DNA of 64,000 nucleotides, taken from NCBI GenBank assembly GCA_025618425.1, contig CM046838.1, forward strand, positions 18,777,880 to 18,841,879, read 5' to 3'. A program made the translations under genes and the position numbers. Below are positions 49,890 through 60,969 of this stretch, one piece after another. The stretch is from Heliocidaris tuberculata. Its lineage: Eukaryota > Echinodermata > Echinoidea > Camarodonta > Echinometridae. Each line of letters starts with the position of its first letter. Positions within the stretch are counted from its first letter, which is position 1. The notes under the pieces were generated by a model. That model did not search any database. It was not told the origin of the DNA and worked only from the letters and a program-made list of their open reading frames with translations.

Positions 49890-50520
49890 CGCAGGGCGCA
49901 CGTTGTTTTTTCCCCCAAATGTGCACAGGAAAACAAGATAAATCCTGGTCGAAATTGAATATCACAGTGCATTAACCCAAATTCAAAACATCTTCATGTC
50001 TTCACGAAATATTCCGACAGACATTTACCAATCAGTCTACATTACGCATGATTGATCGAAATCGGTCATTGCCCTTCACCTTGCATGTTCAACGCTGTAT
50101 GCATGCCATTGTCACAGTAAAGTCCTAACAGTCCGCAGTGGTCCGTTTCTGCAAACCGAAGTGATTAATGTACAGGCTTTGAAAAAAAAATGTAAACTGA
50201 AAATTTTACATTTCTACAGGTTTTTTTTTACTAATATAGAATTCTAAACAAAAATTCAAAGGACTTCTGTCATTGTATAATATAATATGTTTCGTATTAT
50301 ACTATAGGTAAAGAGGTGCAAACGTTTGAAAAGTTAGCATCGTTCATGTTTTCTTTATAAGAAAAGCTGTAAGAAAAGAATTGCACCCCTACTCCGGCAC
50401 AGAAAGTTATTTGATGAAAACAAGCTTGCGGATGTAGCTACATCTGTTTTTTCCCCATAATCTGTTAAAAATCAACCATTTCCAGTTTGTTTCTTCGTGC
50501 AAAAGAAAATGCTTAGTTCT

Positions 50521-50860
50521 CTGGGAAAGGTGAAAAATAATTTGTGAGCTTTCTCGTTCTCTTTATATTAATTTTGAAGATTGTAGCATAGGAGAAATGT
50601 CTCCTGAAAAGGATTGCTCTTCTAATTTCCTAATTATTCAAAATATGACAAGAAATAGCTGAAATGATTGGCCCGAACATCCATGCCACATGTGTATCCA
50701 GTCCCATATACCCATTTCTGTGTACAATGCAAGTGCTTTTCAGCGAGATTGGATCAGATTCTTATCACTCTGCTGCTTCCCAAACCTCACAGTATGCACT
50801 AATTCTTATGTAGACACGATCAACCTTTCCCCGATTGTTTCTGAGGCAGTTTCTGTGAAA
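50521..50860. repeat. Dispersed repeat, copy 2
   Basis: Colinear with 3060-3400: both contain GTGAGCTTTCTC, ATGCCACATGTGT, GTCCCATATACCCATTTCT and CACAGTAT in the same order and orientation, with substantial divergence between. Confidence 0.65.
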
Positions 50861-51289
50861 ATTTAATTGCATGAACAGAACGCAGCTTAATCTTAAAGTT
50901 TTAATCACTCCCATTATTCTAGTTATTCCAGTCAATGAGTGCGCTTTTGTAAGCCAGACATGGACATCACTCGATCGGATAACAGATTTTATCTATCTGT
51001 TTTCATTGCTTGTACCAATATGTGCACGTTGCAGACATAGATCACAAGATAAAGAATAGGGATTAGCAGGCTAAGTGATGGCATTTTAAACTTTATAGGA
51101 ACGAAGCGAAATAGTGAGAAAGAACGAGGGAGAAAAAAGAGACGTACAACGAGAAAAGAGAACAGTGAGATGAGCACTGTGATAAACAAGTTTTCCAGTA
51201 AAACTTATCACAATCACGTTATTCCTACTATAAGGAAAAACTGGTTGATAGTGCTTAGATATTTTTTCATAACATGCAGCGCCCCCCTT

Positions 51290-51309
51290 TTTTTTGGGGG
51301 GGGGGGGTA
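51290..51309. repeat. T-then-G homopolymer tract
   Basis: A T run followed by about 12 Gs. Confidence 0.9.
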
Positions 51310-51364
51310 ATCGTAGTTATTGTCTCCTCTGCGTGACAAATGAGTTTCCATTGAAAAAATCTTC

Positions 51365-51500
51365 AAGGTAAAAACAAATAAGTTGTGAGCTTTTTCGTTT
51401 TTCTAATCAATCAGAATATCATTGTAGAACAATCGTCATCTTCAAATGATTTCATATTTCTAAAACCCAGATATCTGTGTAAAGTGCTTTTCTTTAGTAT
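51365..51500. repeat. Dispersed repeat, partial copy 3
   Basis: It shares the start of the 3060/50521 family (AAGGTAAAAACAAATAAGTTGTGAGCTTTTTCG, compared over its length) and a later TGTGTAAAGTGC segment, in the same orientation. It is shorter and more diverged. Confidence 0.45.
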
Positions 51501-51509
51501 CTGTTTTAA

Positions 51510-52219
51510 AAAATAATACTGACAATTCCAAAACCGAATAATATATACAATTGTTCTCATTCCCTGCAATCTTTCAGGATATCCCTTTAAGACAGTTAAT
51601 TAAAACAAAAACCGTCTGCCATCGGCTTTTAATAACTTTACGGCACGTACAAGACAAATTGACATACGATTCTAGCTCAATTTACTCGGTAGCTCATTTT
51701 GTTGTACTTGATGTGAGAAGAAGAATGGATCGGATGTTGCAAGGAACATGAGAACATGGTGCATTTGGATGATTCTCATGTTTTTAGATGTGTGTGTGAC
51801 AAGAATTGAGCAATCTCCTTTGATCACCTCTTCTTCGTCTCGCTGGTCATTCCACTTTTACTCGGGGCGTCGCTACAGGGGGGGGGGGGGGATGGGAAGG
51901 TAACACCCCCATTCAAAACTTCTGTCTGCAAAGTTGTTATAGCGTGAGCTTTGTCAGCAAATAATCCAAATTAAAGGCACTTTATGTGTTGGTTTTCTGT
52001 TTGTTATTGGATATTCTAAAACATCCGTTGCTCTGCAAATTTGAATAAATAAGGGTCTTTTCTTGTATGCATGTTAAACAATTTTCGGTTTACTTGTCGC
52101 TAAAATTCGGTTTGACAACCCCTCCCCCACCCCCGGTTGAAAGTGGGAAAAGGATGCCCCTAGTGTCATGATTTATTTAGGAATGAGTGAGTTAATCTCT
52201 CTTATCTCTCGTGCTGCAG
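51510..52219. other. Unique sequence with a poly-G tract, no convincing gene
   Basis: The plus frame at 51551-51751 has an acceptor-like CTGCAATCTTTCAG at its start but ends in a stop without a donor. GGGGCGTCGCTACAGGGG at 51874 resembles one end of the hAT element at 41492; no matching right end is seen. Confidence 0.4.
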
Positions 52220-52308
52220 GCCTTCTCTTGGCTTATCAAATAACAACATCTACAACCATGTTTTTCCAACGATCTTACTTAATATCAGCAATCGCTGGCT
52301 TAAATGAG
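52220..52308 (+). CDS. Weak candidate exon, membrane-segment-like
   Basis: The segment lies between a strong acceptor (TTATCTCTCGTGCTGCAG) and a fair donor (GAG|GTAATG). The phase-1 frame reads GLLLAYQITTSTTMFFQRSY and then LISAIAGLNE. LLLAYQ-x-x followed by a serine and S/K-Y-I spacing faintly recalls the fifth transmembrane region of class C (GABA-B-like) receptors, but the match is too weak to assign. Another frame is open until a terminal TGA. No adjoining exons were found. Confidence 0.2.
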
Positions 52309-52889
52309 GTAATGTTCAGGAACAAGTGCACCCATTTTAGGTTTTCAGCAAAAGCCGATGCATTAACTTAGTATGTAAAATAATCCTCTTTTTCAATTTC
52401 AGTGTCTTCTCTATCAAGAAAGTTTGATTACAATGAAAGTGAAGACGAATGCTACACTTTTTATGCTAAATGCAATAAATCTACATAGTACTCACTGACG
52501 CCATGTTAATATAGAATCCTTTACCAAGATGGCATTTATGTAGCATCTATTCCCTGTTTTATTGTCAGCACATTCCTCTTGAATTGGCTTCACATTTCAT
52601 CTACATACAATTAGAGCTTGCTAAGGAATAAAGGGTGGAATTTCAAAGAGTATGCCTTAGAGAAATATCAGAATGTATGGCGTATGGAAATCAGTATTAT
52701 TCATGGCCACAGTCAATCCTATAATGAGTATATTGATTACGAGATTCTATACAAGATCATGATTTAATAATCCAGTGCGATGAGCTAGGAAAGGGTAGGT
52801 TTAAAAATAAACATAGCAGAAGCTTGTATGACACAGTATAACACCTCTTTCTGTTCTTTCAAATTTTCTAACTTGTTCAGCAGAGATAT

Positions 52890-53430
52890 GTAGAGGTGTC
52901 GTAGTCGAGTGGTTTAAACAGTCTTGACTGAAGATGTGAAGGTCGTGGATTCGATCCCTGGCAAGGCACATGTGTCCTTGATCAAAGCATTTTATTTACG
53001 TTGCTCCTCTCCACCCAGGTATTAAATGGTTACCCGCTAGGATGTGGAATTCATTGTGGCTTTTTAAGCATTCTGAGCGTACGTAAAAAAAAACCCGCCT
53101 GATTGGAATGCTCCCTAGTTAGTGAAGAAGGTGCACATTGTGTAATTGGATTTTTACAGACGTGTATCAATCAGATATGATTATTTACGTCTGGGGACCG
53201 ACCTTTAACGTCACCATCCGAAAGACGTGACTCAGTTTCGAACCTGGGTCCGCTGAATCAGTTTATAACTTCCACTGTTAGCTGGATTACAGGCGCACGC
53301 CACAACGCCCATTGTATGCGGGTAAGCAGGAATCCGATGACTAGGGTAATTATATGTAAAGCGTTTAGAGACATCGTAGATGTATTAGGTGCTATATTAA
53401 TCCAGAATATCATTATCATTATTTCACTCA
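52890..53430 (+). mobile_element. tRNA-derived SINE split by a nested insertion
   Basis: The head has an A-box-like TAGTCGAGTGG and a B box GATTCGATCC near 52949, followed by GGCAAGGCAC, CTCCTCTCCACCCAGGT and AATGGTTACCCGCTAGGATG in the order seen in other SINEs of this type. The 3' tail (TGTAAAGCGTTTAGAGACAT, then GTATTAGGTGCTATAT and an ATT/ATC-rich end) resumes at about 53350. The part between belongs to a second SINE on the minus strand. Confidence 0.75.
53096..53345 (-). mobile_element. Second tRNA-derived SINE, nested, minus strand
   Basis: Read on the minus strand it begins near 53320 with GGCGTTGTGGCGTGCGCCTG, followed by TAATCCAGCTA and a B box GGTTCGAAAC near 53240, then CTTTCGGATGGTGACGTTAA. 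It interrupts the body of the surrounding SINE, so it arrived later. Exact edges and target duplications were not resolved. Confidence 0.6.
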
Positions 53431-53610
53431 GGACAACTAATCGATATCATGGTCGGCGTATAACTCGCGAGTTTCATATCTAGGTAAGATAGCAATACGA
53501 CAACCACGAGAAACACGAACTATATAGTAAACCCGCGTTTCGTAATGCGCAATAAATCGTTCATACGATGATAAACCTCCATGCTCATTATCTTTGTATT
53601 GTTACATACA

Positions 53611-53850
53611 ATGATGGCTCAGTAGTAGAGCATCGATCTCGGAACTGGTAGGTCCAAGGTTCGAAACGCATGCAGTTTGCGTTCCAAAGCCATTTGGTTA
53701 TGCATTAATCGGCAATCGCCAAGTCCTTCAAATAGGACTTTAATTAAGCCATAGGTCCACTGATTGCTTTTCCACAGGCGTATCTAAACTAGCAGTCAGG
53801 TAAATCATAAACGTCATCAAACCATCATCGCTTCTAAAGATGACAGTAGT
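53611..53850 (+). mobile_element. tRNA-like SINE head, third copy
   Basis: TGGCTCAGTAGTAGAGCATC fits an A box with D-arm context and GGTTCGAAACG (from 53658) fits a B box, at usual spacing. The tRNA acceptor stem does not close, so a SINE or decayed tRNA pseudogene is more likely than a functional tRNA. The 3' limit is a guess. Confidence 0.5.
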
Positions 53851-55759
53851 TAGCCTATAGTCAGCGTTTCATCCCACGAAAGCGTTCATTTCACAACCCC
53901 GCAAAATATTTCCAATGTCACTGCATAATTTTGGAGAACAATACCTCTACCCTCAAAAGAAACGCAATTCTTATGATCATGCAGTTATTGATGTGGGGGT
54001 ATATTTTTTCACCAAGAGGGAGGGGGGGGGGGGACAGAAAAGTGGTTACAGAGTTCAGTTTGGGTACGTATTGCTTCACATGAAACCAATCAATCTTTGC
54101 GTTCACACTTGCAGATCGATCGTTTCTCTTTCTTGAATAATGAGTATACTTAAAACACAAAAGTCTGCGCTTTCATTCACGCAGCCCAGTTTGTACATGT
54201 CTTTCATGATTCGTCATTAAAACCCGATCCACCACTGCCCATTACACACCTAATTTCTTCTGTCGAAACACACTTTACAAGTGACAACCACCCGGGCGGT
54301 ATTGTATGCATGGTACATTCAACTCGCCCATCTCATGTTAAACAGTGCATGTCTGGCCATTCGATCAGGCACCCAGCTGGCTGCCGAGGTGAACATGATG
54401 TTTTCGGCGGCAAAAACGTCAAAATTAATCGCTAATCCCCCTCATTACGCCGAGCCCTTATTCGATTTTCGCCACGAGAGAAGCTGAATGCGCACTTGCT
54501 TGGCTGAATTGCATGATTCATGTATACGTCCGCGTGAAATATATTACAAGAACCAAGTTCCTCTTATTACCTTATTAACCTACCACGCGTTGAACGTGTT
54601 TAAGTGAATCATGTAGAGGCGATGTGATGGGCAAGATGTATTCGCCATCATGTCTGTATTCGCCTGCAATACCGAATTTAAATGACATGCAGAAAGATCT
54701 AGATCAAATGGAATTATAGTGGTCGAATTGGAAGTTATCTTCAGCATACTTTGGCGCCGTGCTTTAAGAATCACATTAAATGTTATTATTTTCCTAATGA
54801 CCGGTATTATCTCAATATTAATACTATTTCCTTTAATATATTTTGATATATTTTTGCGTATACAAGACTAAAGTACTTAGGGGGTGTTTCTTTTAATATA
54901 GGCCTACTGTTCAAAGTTGTAGATGTATTCAATGAATAGTAAGCTAAGACGATGAGGAATAACCCATCAATACATCTGTATAGTACAAATTTGAATTTCA
55001 GCAAGAAGTGTTAAATGTTTTCAAGATTTTAGAAATCCTGAGCATACAAATGTAAAAACGTAAACAATGGATTTATTGAAAGCATGTGCACCCTGTACTA
55101 GCGATGCAAATATAAAGAAATATGATGTACTAATATCTACATGGCGTGTTTGATTGATTTGCTAATAAGTTTTTGGGTACGCTGTGTGGAGAGCATATTG
55201 CATAATGTTTATGCTATGACGGGCAGTCATGGAACACGACACATCCACGTGCAGTATTCTGATGGCAAAAAAGTTCCTTAAGAATGAATTGGAAAAAAAC
55301 AACAACTGACGAACAAAACTAGATATACAAGAAGGTTATTGTATTTGAGGTAAGAAAGGTGCTGCTATACTACATAAGAATAATTAAAGGAATTAAGGAA
55401 CGCACTTGAATATCCCCTTAAAGTAAAATAGGGCGAAAATAGTGCAAAGTCACAAAAACAGCATAGTATGACAATTAACCTCATGGAGAAACGGGTGTTT
55501 TAAACGTCTAAATAAACCAGCTTTGTCTATATGAACTGGTAACAATTGTATAGTACTTTCACTCTTAAACGGTAAATTCCAAGGACAGTATTGACTTCAG
55601 TCCATAGAATGAAATATTAAATGGACATGTGCCATGCAAAATAAAAAATGCCACAAAAATGCTAGTTTTTGCGTGAAAATAGTCACTTCACTATACGCAG
55701 TGCCAGTTTAACAGATGTTAAACGTTCTAAAACTGTAAAACAGGTTTTTTATTTAATAG
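53851..55759. other. Unique sequence, no gene seen
   Basis: A GC-richer patch at about 54280-54490 (CACCCAGCTGGCTGCCGAGG, AAATTAATCGC) could be conserved non-coding sequence, but nothing proves it. Other ORFs are short and featureless. Confidence 0.4.
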
Positions 55760-56023
55760 TTCGCTATGCATGAACAGCATTACGTGCTGCAACTGCATGA
55801 AGTTGATTCAGATGTATCAGTAGTTTTAAAAATTATTTCTGCTCATGTATCATTACGTGTTATTCCGAGCATTCTAGACCAAAATATAACGCAAGAATTC
55901 ACTAGATTTCAGAGTACATCTGTGGACATGGAAATGCAATTCTCGTTCTACTTTGAAATAATGAAAAATACTTGTGGGCAGTATTTCACTCAACAGCTCA
56001 AAGTGAATTCGACAGCGTTTAGG
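55760..56023 (+). CDS. Weak candidate exon or small ORF
   Basis: An 88-codon open segment follows GGTTTTTTATTTAATAG, a pyrimidine-rich acceptor, and ends at AGG|GTAACA. It also has an in-frame ATG at 55766, and the frame closes 12 bases after the donor. The peptide includes VSVVLKIISAHVSLRVIPS, the sequons N-I-T and N-S-T, and the hydrophobic alternation MEMQFSFYFEI, which would suit a secreted or extracellular segment. No family is recognised, and a chance ORF of this length is quite possible. Confidence 0.2.
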
Positions 56024-56154
56024 GTAACATTTTAGAATATGGTGAGGAAGGAACTCATCTTCTTCAGCAGATGTGTAAATACTGACTTAAGTGGAGGAGC
56101 CTGCGACTTAATGTTTTTAACAGAAATGTGGCGACACATAAATACTATGAACCA

Positions 56155-56260
56155 TCAAGAAGAAAAATAAGAAGAAGAAGAAGAAGAAAAAAGAAGAATA
56201 AGAATGAAAAAAACCCCACAAAAGCATAACAAGAATAACAAGAAGAAGAGTATGCAGTAT
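56155..56260. repeat. AAG/AATAAG-rich simple sequence
   Basis: Short degenerate AAG repeats adjoining the TIR element at 56308. Confidence 0.85.
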
Positions 56261-56307
56261 GTATTTTTAGAAAGCCGCAAACCTCTATGAAATGAGAATG
56301 GATGTAT

Positions 56308-56500
56308 GACATTTGCTCCTGCGACAATTGCTCCGGTCTAACTTTGCCATGTTAATCCTAAACCTAAACCTAACCCTAACCATAACCCTAATCCTAATCT
56401 TCATATTGTCCTGAACAAAAAAAACAAATCATGACCTTGACCTTAACCTTTGACCTTTCGAGATAGGGACTGCGGAGCAAATGTCGCAGGAGCAAATGTC
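56308..56500. mobile_element. TIR element with telomere-like interior
   Basis: The left arm at 56308-56335 (GACATTTGCTCCTGCGACAA onward) and right arm at 56473-56500 (ending GCAGGAGCAAATGTC) are 28-bp inverted repeats with one mismatch. Each arm also contains an internal repeat of the GCTCC...GACA motif. The interior has degenerate CCTAAA/CCCTAA repeats at about 56357-56398, then CCTTGACC/CCTTTGACC repeats. The whole is 193 bp with no coding capacity, consistent with a non-autonomous DNA element. Confidence 0.75.
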
Positions 56501-56837
56501 GGCGCCCCATGTTTTCGGCAATAGCTTTTCTTTTCCTTCCTTTTCTTCTTTTCTTTTTGGTTGTTGCTTTAATAATTCATTCCTTGAGAGAGGTCTTAGG
56601 TAGGATTATGTGACGGACAGTCAGACTCCATACACATGCTGTGACTGAAGGAGAAGCTGTCAGCGTGGAGTAATCAATCATATTTCTACCGTGAAAAAGA
56701 CAAACTAACAACCTCGTCCCCAGGAAAAGTCACGGTATGAGAGGGCAGGAGTGGTGTATGAGAGAAGATTAAAAGTGAATGACTGCGTGTGGATTTGTGC
56801 GTGTTTGAGTTAGAGAGAGATGAAAATATGATTAGAG

Positions 56838-56838
56838 G

Positions 56839-56875
<37 letters not shown>

Positions 56876-56972
56876 GGGAGGAGGATAGGAAGAGGAAGGA
56901 CAAGAGTACTAGTGAGACAAAAAGAAAAAGGAATAAAGATGGGGGAACTTTGGCGAAAGAGAGAGGGAGAGA

Positions 56973-57015
<43 letters not shown>
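56838..57015. repeat. GA microsatellite pair
   Basis: Two (GA)n arrays separated by purine-rich unique sequence; the Arg/Glu plus ORF is an artefact. Confidence 0.95.
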
Positions 57016-57232
57016 ACATTAAAAATTGCAATAGGAAAGGGATAGACAAATGAAATAAAACAAAGTAAGATTAGATTATGTTTGATGTCGAGGTTAAGCT
57101 CCTAGACCTAAACAGCTCTGTTGGCAAGCTCGGTGATACGCACTGCGTACACAATGAAAGAATGATAGAAGGAGAAAATGCACAGGATGAGAAAAATACA
57201 TGTATATACATATGGAGATATAGAGAGATCTG

Positions 57233-57233
<1 letters not shown>

Positions 57234-57271
<38 letters not shown>

Positions 57272-57300
57272 CGTCAGAGAGAGAAAAAGAGAGGGAGAGA
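57234..57300. repeat. GA microsatellite with poly-G
   Basis: (GA)n, a G run and a further GA-rich part. Confidence 0.95.
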
Positions 57301-57875
57301 TGAACGGGAAATATTGGGTTTCATAGTGCTGTTATACAGATATTGGCTTGAGAAAAACTCAAGATGTATGTGCCCTCTAGTTATGTGCATCTCCAAGAAT
57401 TTGATTCCGTTCACATTGGACATAAATGAAAACGATCTCCCCTTTACAATCGTCAAATATTACCAACGAGCAACATTTCTTATAAAAATGTACTACTGAC
57501 GGTGCAGACAAAAATTTATCGAGGTTGTATTTTTCAAATTAAAATTTTGCAGAGACACAATGTGCAAGAGTTTTGGATGGACGAATAACAACATTAGAAT
57601 ATATGAATAAATGTTTAGGAAAATTATTCTCCAAAAATATGTTCTAAATATAATTTTTGTGCATTCGTTAGTGAAATAGAGCGTGAAATATTTAAACAAA
57701 AATAATAAGAGCAATAACGCGCGTATGTCCCAATATCTTTGTGGTCATTATATTTTTTTCTTTTTAAAAGTAAATCGAACTCGATGCGTAAAATAAAGCA
57801 AAAATCCATATCCAGACTAATATAAACGCATCTCTTTACAAATGCTACATAATGTGTACTCTCCGACTGTGTTGT

Positions 57876-57879
<4 letters not shown>

Positions 57880-57913
<34 letters not shown>
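57880..57913. repeat. Poly-A run of 34 bases
   Basis: An uninterrupted A tract, preceded by TGTAATT. It is not attached to a recognisable retroposon body. Confidence 0.95.
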
Positions 57914-57914
<1 letters not shown>

Positions 57915-58500
57915 GCTTTCAATCGTTCTGATCGTAGGGAAATGAAACATGCCACAGAGTAAACGTCACAAACTTTCCCTTTTCAGATATCTGCACATTC
58001 ACGACCGACTCCGCTTCACTCAACCCGTGTATAAACTTGATTAATAAACAGAGGCATTATTATAAGATTACGACTATTCATATCGAACTTCTAAGGAGAT
58101 GCCGATGACAGATTAAAAGCGAAGGGGGCGCTCGCCTGTATCGTGCAGAGCTATCGTGCGCGTGCTCTCACTTTATCAAAATATTCAAAGGGAGAAGAAG
58201 TATTTATACGAATGGGTTCTCTGACCGGGAGACTCGGAGATATCTTTATTTTCATTTCGTATGAAGATAGAAAGAAAAAATAAGAACCACTGGCATTTCT
58301 CTTTTTACTTACTAGTAAGCATTTTTCGTTATATCACTATACACTTTTAGTTTCCCATGACATAAAAGAAAATATACATTTAAAAAAAAGAAAAAACTTC
58401 TTTTCATTTGATTGCCCTGTGTTTTGAGGAGAAATAAATTCATATATGCTGGTTCTTCTATGTGGTGAGAAAATGAACGATTTCTACACAGGGCAGTGGC

Positions 58501-59000
58501 NNNNNNNNNNNNNNNNNNNNNNNNNNNNNNNNNNNNNNNNNNNNNNNNNNNNNNNNNNNNNNNNNNNNNNNNNNNNNNNNNNNNNNNNNNNNNNNNNNNN
58601 NNNNNNNNNNNNNNNNNNNNNNNNNNNNNNNNNNNNNNNNNNNNNNNNNNNNNNNNNNNNNNNNNNNNNNNNNNNNNNNNNNNNNNNNNNNNNNNNNNNN
58701 NNNNNNNNNNNNNNNNNNNNNNNNNNNNNNNNNNNNNNNNNNNNNNNNNNNNNNNNNNNNNNNNNNNNNNNNNNNNNNNNNNNNNNNNNNNNNNNNNNNN
58801 NNNNNNNNNNNNNNNNNNNNNNNNNNNNNNNNNNNNNNNNNNNNNNNNNNNNNNNNNNNNNNNNNNNNNNNNNNNNNNNNNNNNNNNNNNNNNNNNNNNN
58901 NNNNNNNNNNNNNNNNNNNNNNNNNNNNNNNNNNNNNNNNNNNNNNNNNNNNNNNNNNNNNNNNNNNNNNNNNNNNNNNNNNNNNNNNNNNNNNNNNNNN
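58501..59000. other. Assembly gap of exactly 500 N
   Basis: The round length suggests a fixed-size placeholder at a scaffold join rather than a measured distance. Frames drawn across it are meaningless. Confidence 0.99.
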
Positions 59001-59301
59001 AAATACGTCATACCTAATGATAATTAGTGCTATTTTTGCCCAGGGTAGCCCGATCAGTACCATTATTGTTCTGCCCGAGGGCCATGTAATCATATTATTA
59101 CCCCGGCCATAGCCCGGCTATGGAATTCAAACATTCAAGGATATTTCCCCCTATATACCGGGTATCCATTTACTTCATCTGGATGGAGAGTGGCAAATAT
59201 AGATTATAGTCTTGCAAAAGGACATTGGTGCCGTGGCAGGGATTCGAACCCCGTACCTTGTGCTACAAAGTCCGGGGACTATAGACCACAACACCTCCAC
59301 A
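59001..59301 (-). mobile_element. tRNA-derived SINE, second block copy
   Basis: Counterpart of 4427-4738, with the B box GGTTCGAATCC intact near 59243. It begins at the gap edge, so its 3' side may be truncated by the gap. Confidence 0.75.
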
Positions 59302-60078
59302 TATTATCTAAATCAACCGTAACCATGCCATATGGCGATGTTTGGATCATAATGTAACTGGGCCTAAAATCTCCAGTTTCTTGTAATTCAGTGATTACCC
59401 TCCTCATGACTTATAACTGGGGCTAAATAATTATAAGCTCAAAATACTGATGGCCACTTTGTATCCGGGAAGAGGATTAGAAGATGGTTTCAGTGTTCCA
59501 GTTGGGAGACTGACAACGACTTCCCCAAGGTTCCTTGGCTTTCCATCATTCTTAAGCAGTCAAATCTTTCCACTCAAACAGAGCATCGGCAAAAGTCCAT
59601 GTGACATATTAAAAAAAAAGCAATAAAGTAATATTTTCTTAGTGGAAGTTCATCTTCAAAAGTAACTGTCTTCTTGTTCAGTGATCTTATTTCTTGGACT
59701 TTTTTCTTAGACAGCATGAAAAGTGAATTGAAGATTAGTGCCGAAGGGGAATAGAAAATACAGTAAAAATGAGAAAAAAATAGGGAAAAGGTGAAAGAGA
59801 AAATAGAATAAGAAAATAATAATAAGAAGTTGCATTTGCATCAACAACAAAAAAGAAAGAATAAATAATAATAATTAAAAAAAAACATGAGGAGAAGATT
59901 ACAAAGAGTGAATTCATTGTTTTTGTTGGTAGGATTTGAAAAAAAATACCAAGTAGAATAACAAAAGGACAGGGAAAAGAACTAGAAAATAAGAGAGAGA
60001 GAGAGAGAGAGAAAAAAAAAAAGGATGATGAATGATGGGGAGACAAGATGTTCCAAACCACAGCTATTGATCTTTTTC

Positions 60079-60619
60079 TCATGACTTCGTAATATCCATG
60101 CTCGTCGGTGCTTTATTGCAAATACTCCTTAAATGATTAATCCCCACATAAATGATCCGCTCAACCAGAATTGTCACTGATACTTTGACTTCACCGACAA
60201 ACAACTTCCTACACCCGACAACAGTGCAGATGCCGATCATTGAGATTGTGACTTCGGCGGCAACCCAAGCCATCCATGGATGACTTAGGTTACTTTATTT
60301 GACAGCTTTTGATTCAATGGAGTTTTTAATTTCATTTTCCTCCCCAACAATGCACCATCAAACGGTTTTAATCACTACCTCACTAACCGGATCCATACAT
60401 TTGCGGTAGTGCCCTGCTTCCATTCGCCCGATAGAAACTGCCCTTGAAGAGGAACTTTGGCCGATCATCGATGCCAGGGAGTGTGATGTTTCTGTTTTTG
60501 TCGACAGGATACCGTTACAAAACCTCCGAAGGTTTCTCATCTGATTTTTCTTATACCCTCGTCTCCAATGTTTCACGATTAACATGTCTGCCGAGACTCC
60601 ACGTCGTATTATACTCCCG
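60079..60619 (-). pseudogene. Possible decayed coding segment, second block copy
   Basis: Counterpart of 5507-6047. The two sub-frames (60585-60358 and 60273-60079) encode the same peptides as the first copy, and the two in-frame stops between them are also present. Confidence 0.2.
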
Positions 60620-60919
60620 TAAGCAGCTTATGCTATGATCCAACCGCAATCCTCATGAATTAACCATAGCAAACCAAGATTATTGCCCTTTCTTCAGTGT
60701 CCATATTCATGTCTTTTCTTTTCCTTTGTTCTTTTTTTTTTGTTTTGTTCTTGCTTGTGAGCTACCGTACCGGAAGCTATGAATCTGTAAATATTGCTGC
60801 CAGGAGGGGAAGGGAAGGGAGCAGGTTCCTTATAAATATTTTTTTATGCTTTGTCCTTAGAAATGCGTCGAAAAAATTATATACATTGTGTATACGCCGA
60901 AAAAAAATTGATTAACTGA

Positions 60920-60923
<4 letters not shown>

Positions 60924-60965
<42 letters not shown>
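60924..60965. repeat. (GA)21 microsatellite, second block copy
   Basis: 42 bp, the same length as its counterpart at 6351-6392. Confidence 0.97.

Positions 60966-60969
<4 letters not shown>

Larger units (their letters stand above)
56501..58500. other. GA tracts, poly-A and unique sequence up to the gap
   Basis: GA arrays at 56838-57015 and 57234-57300, and a 34-base A run at 57880-57913. Remaining sequence is AT-rich without gene signals. The last bases before the gap are CAGTGGC, the start of the hAT-like TIR family seen at 2071, 37362 and 46570. Confidence 0.6.

Noticed and set aside
53611..53690. tRNA gene on the plus strand
   Set aside because: A and B boxes are present but no closed cloverleaf; more likely a SINE head or tRNA pseudogene.
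56355..56400. True chromosome end or large interstitial telomere array
   Set aside because: The CCCTAA-like repeats are few and degenerate and sit inside a 193-bp inverted-repeat element.
58446..59093. ORFs of 173-211 codons across the gap
   Set aside because: They consist almost entirely of unknown bases.
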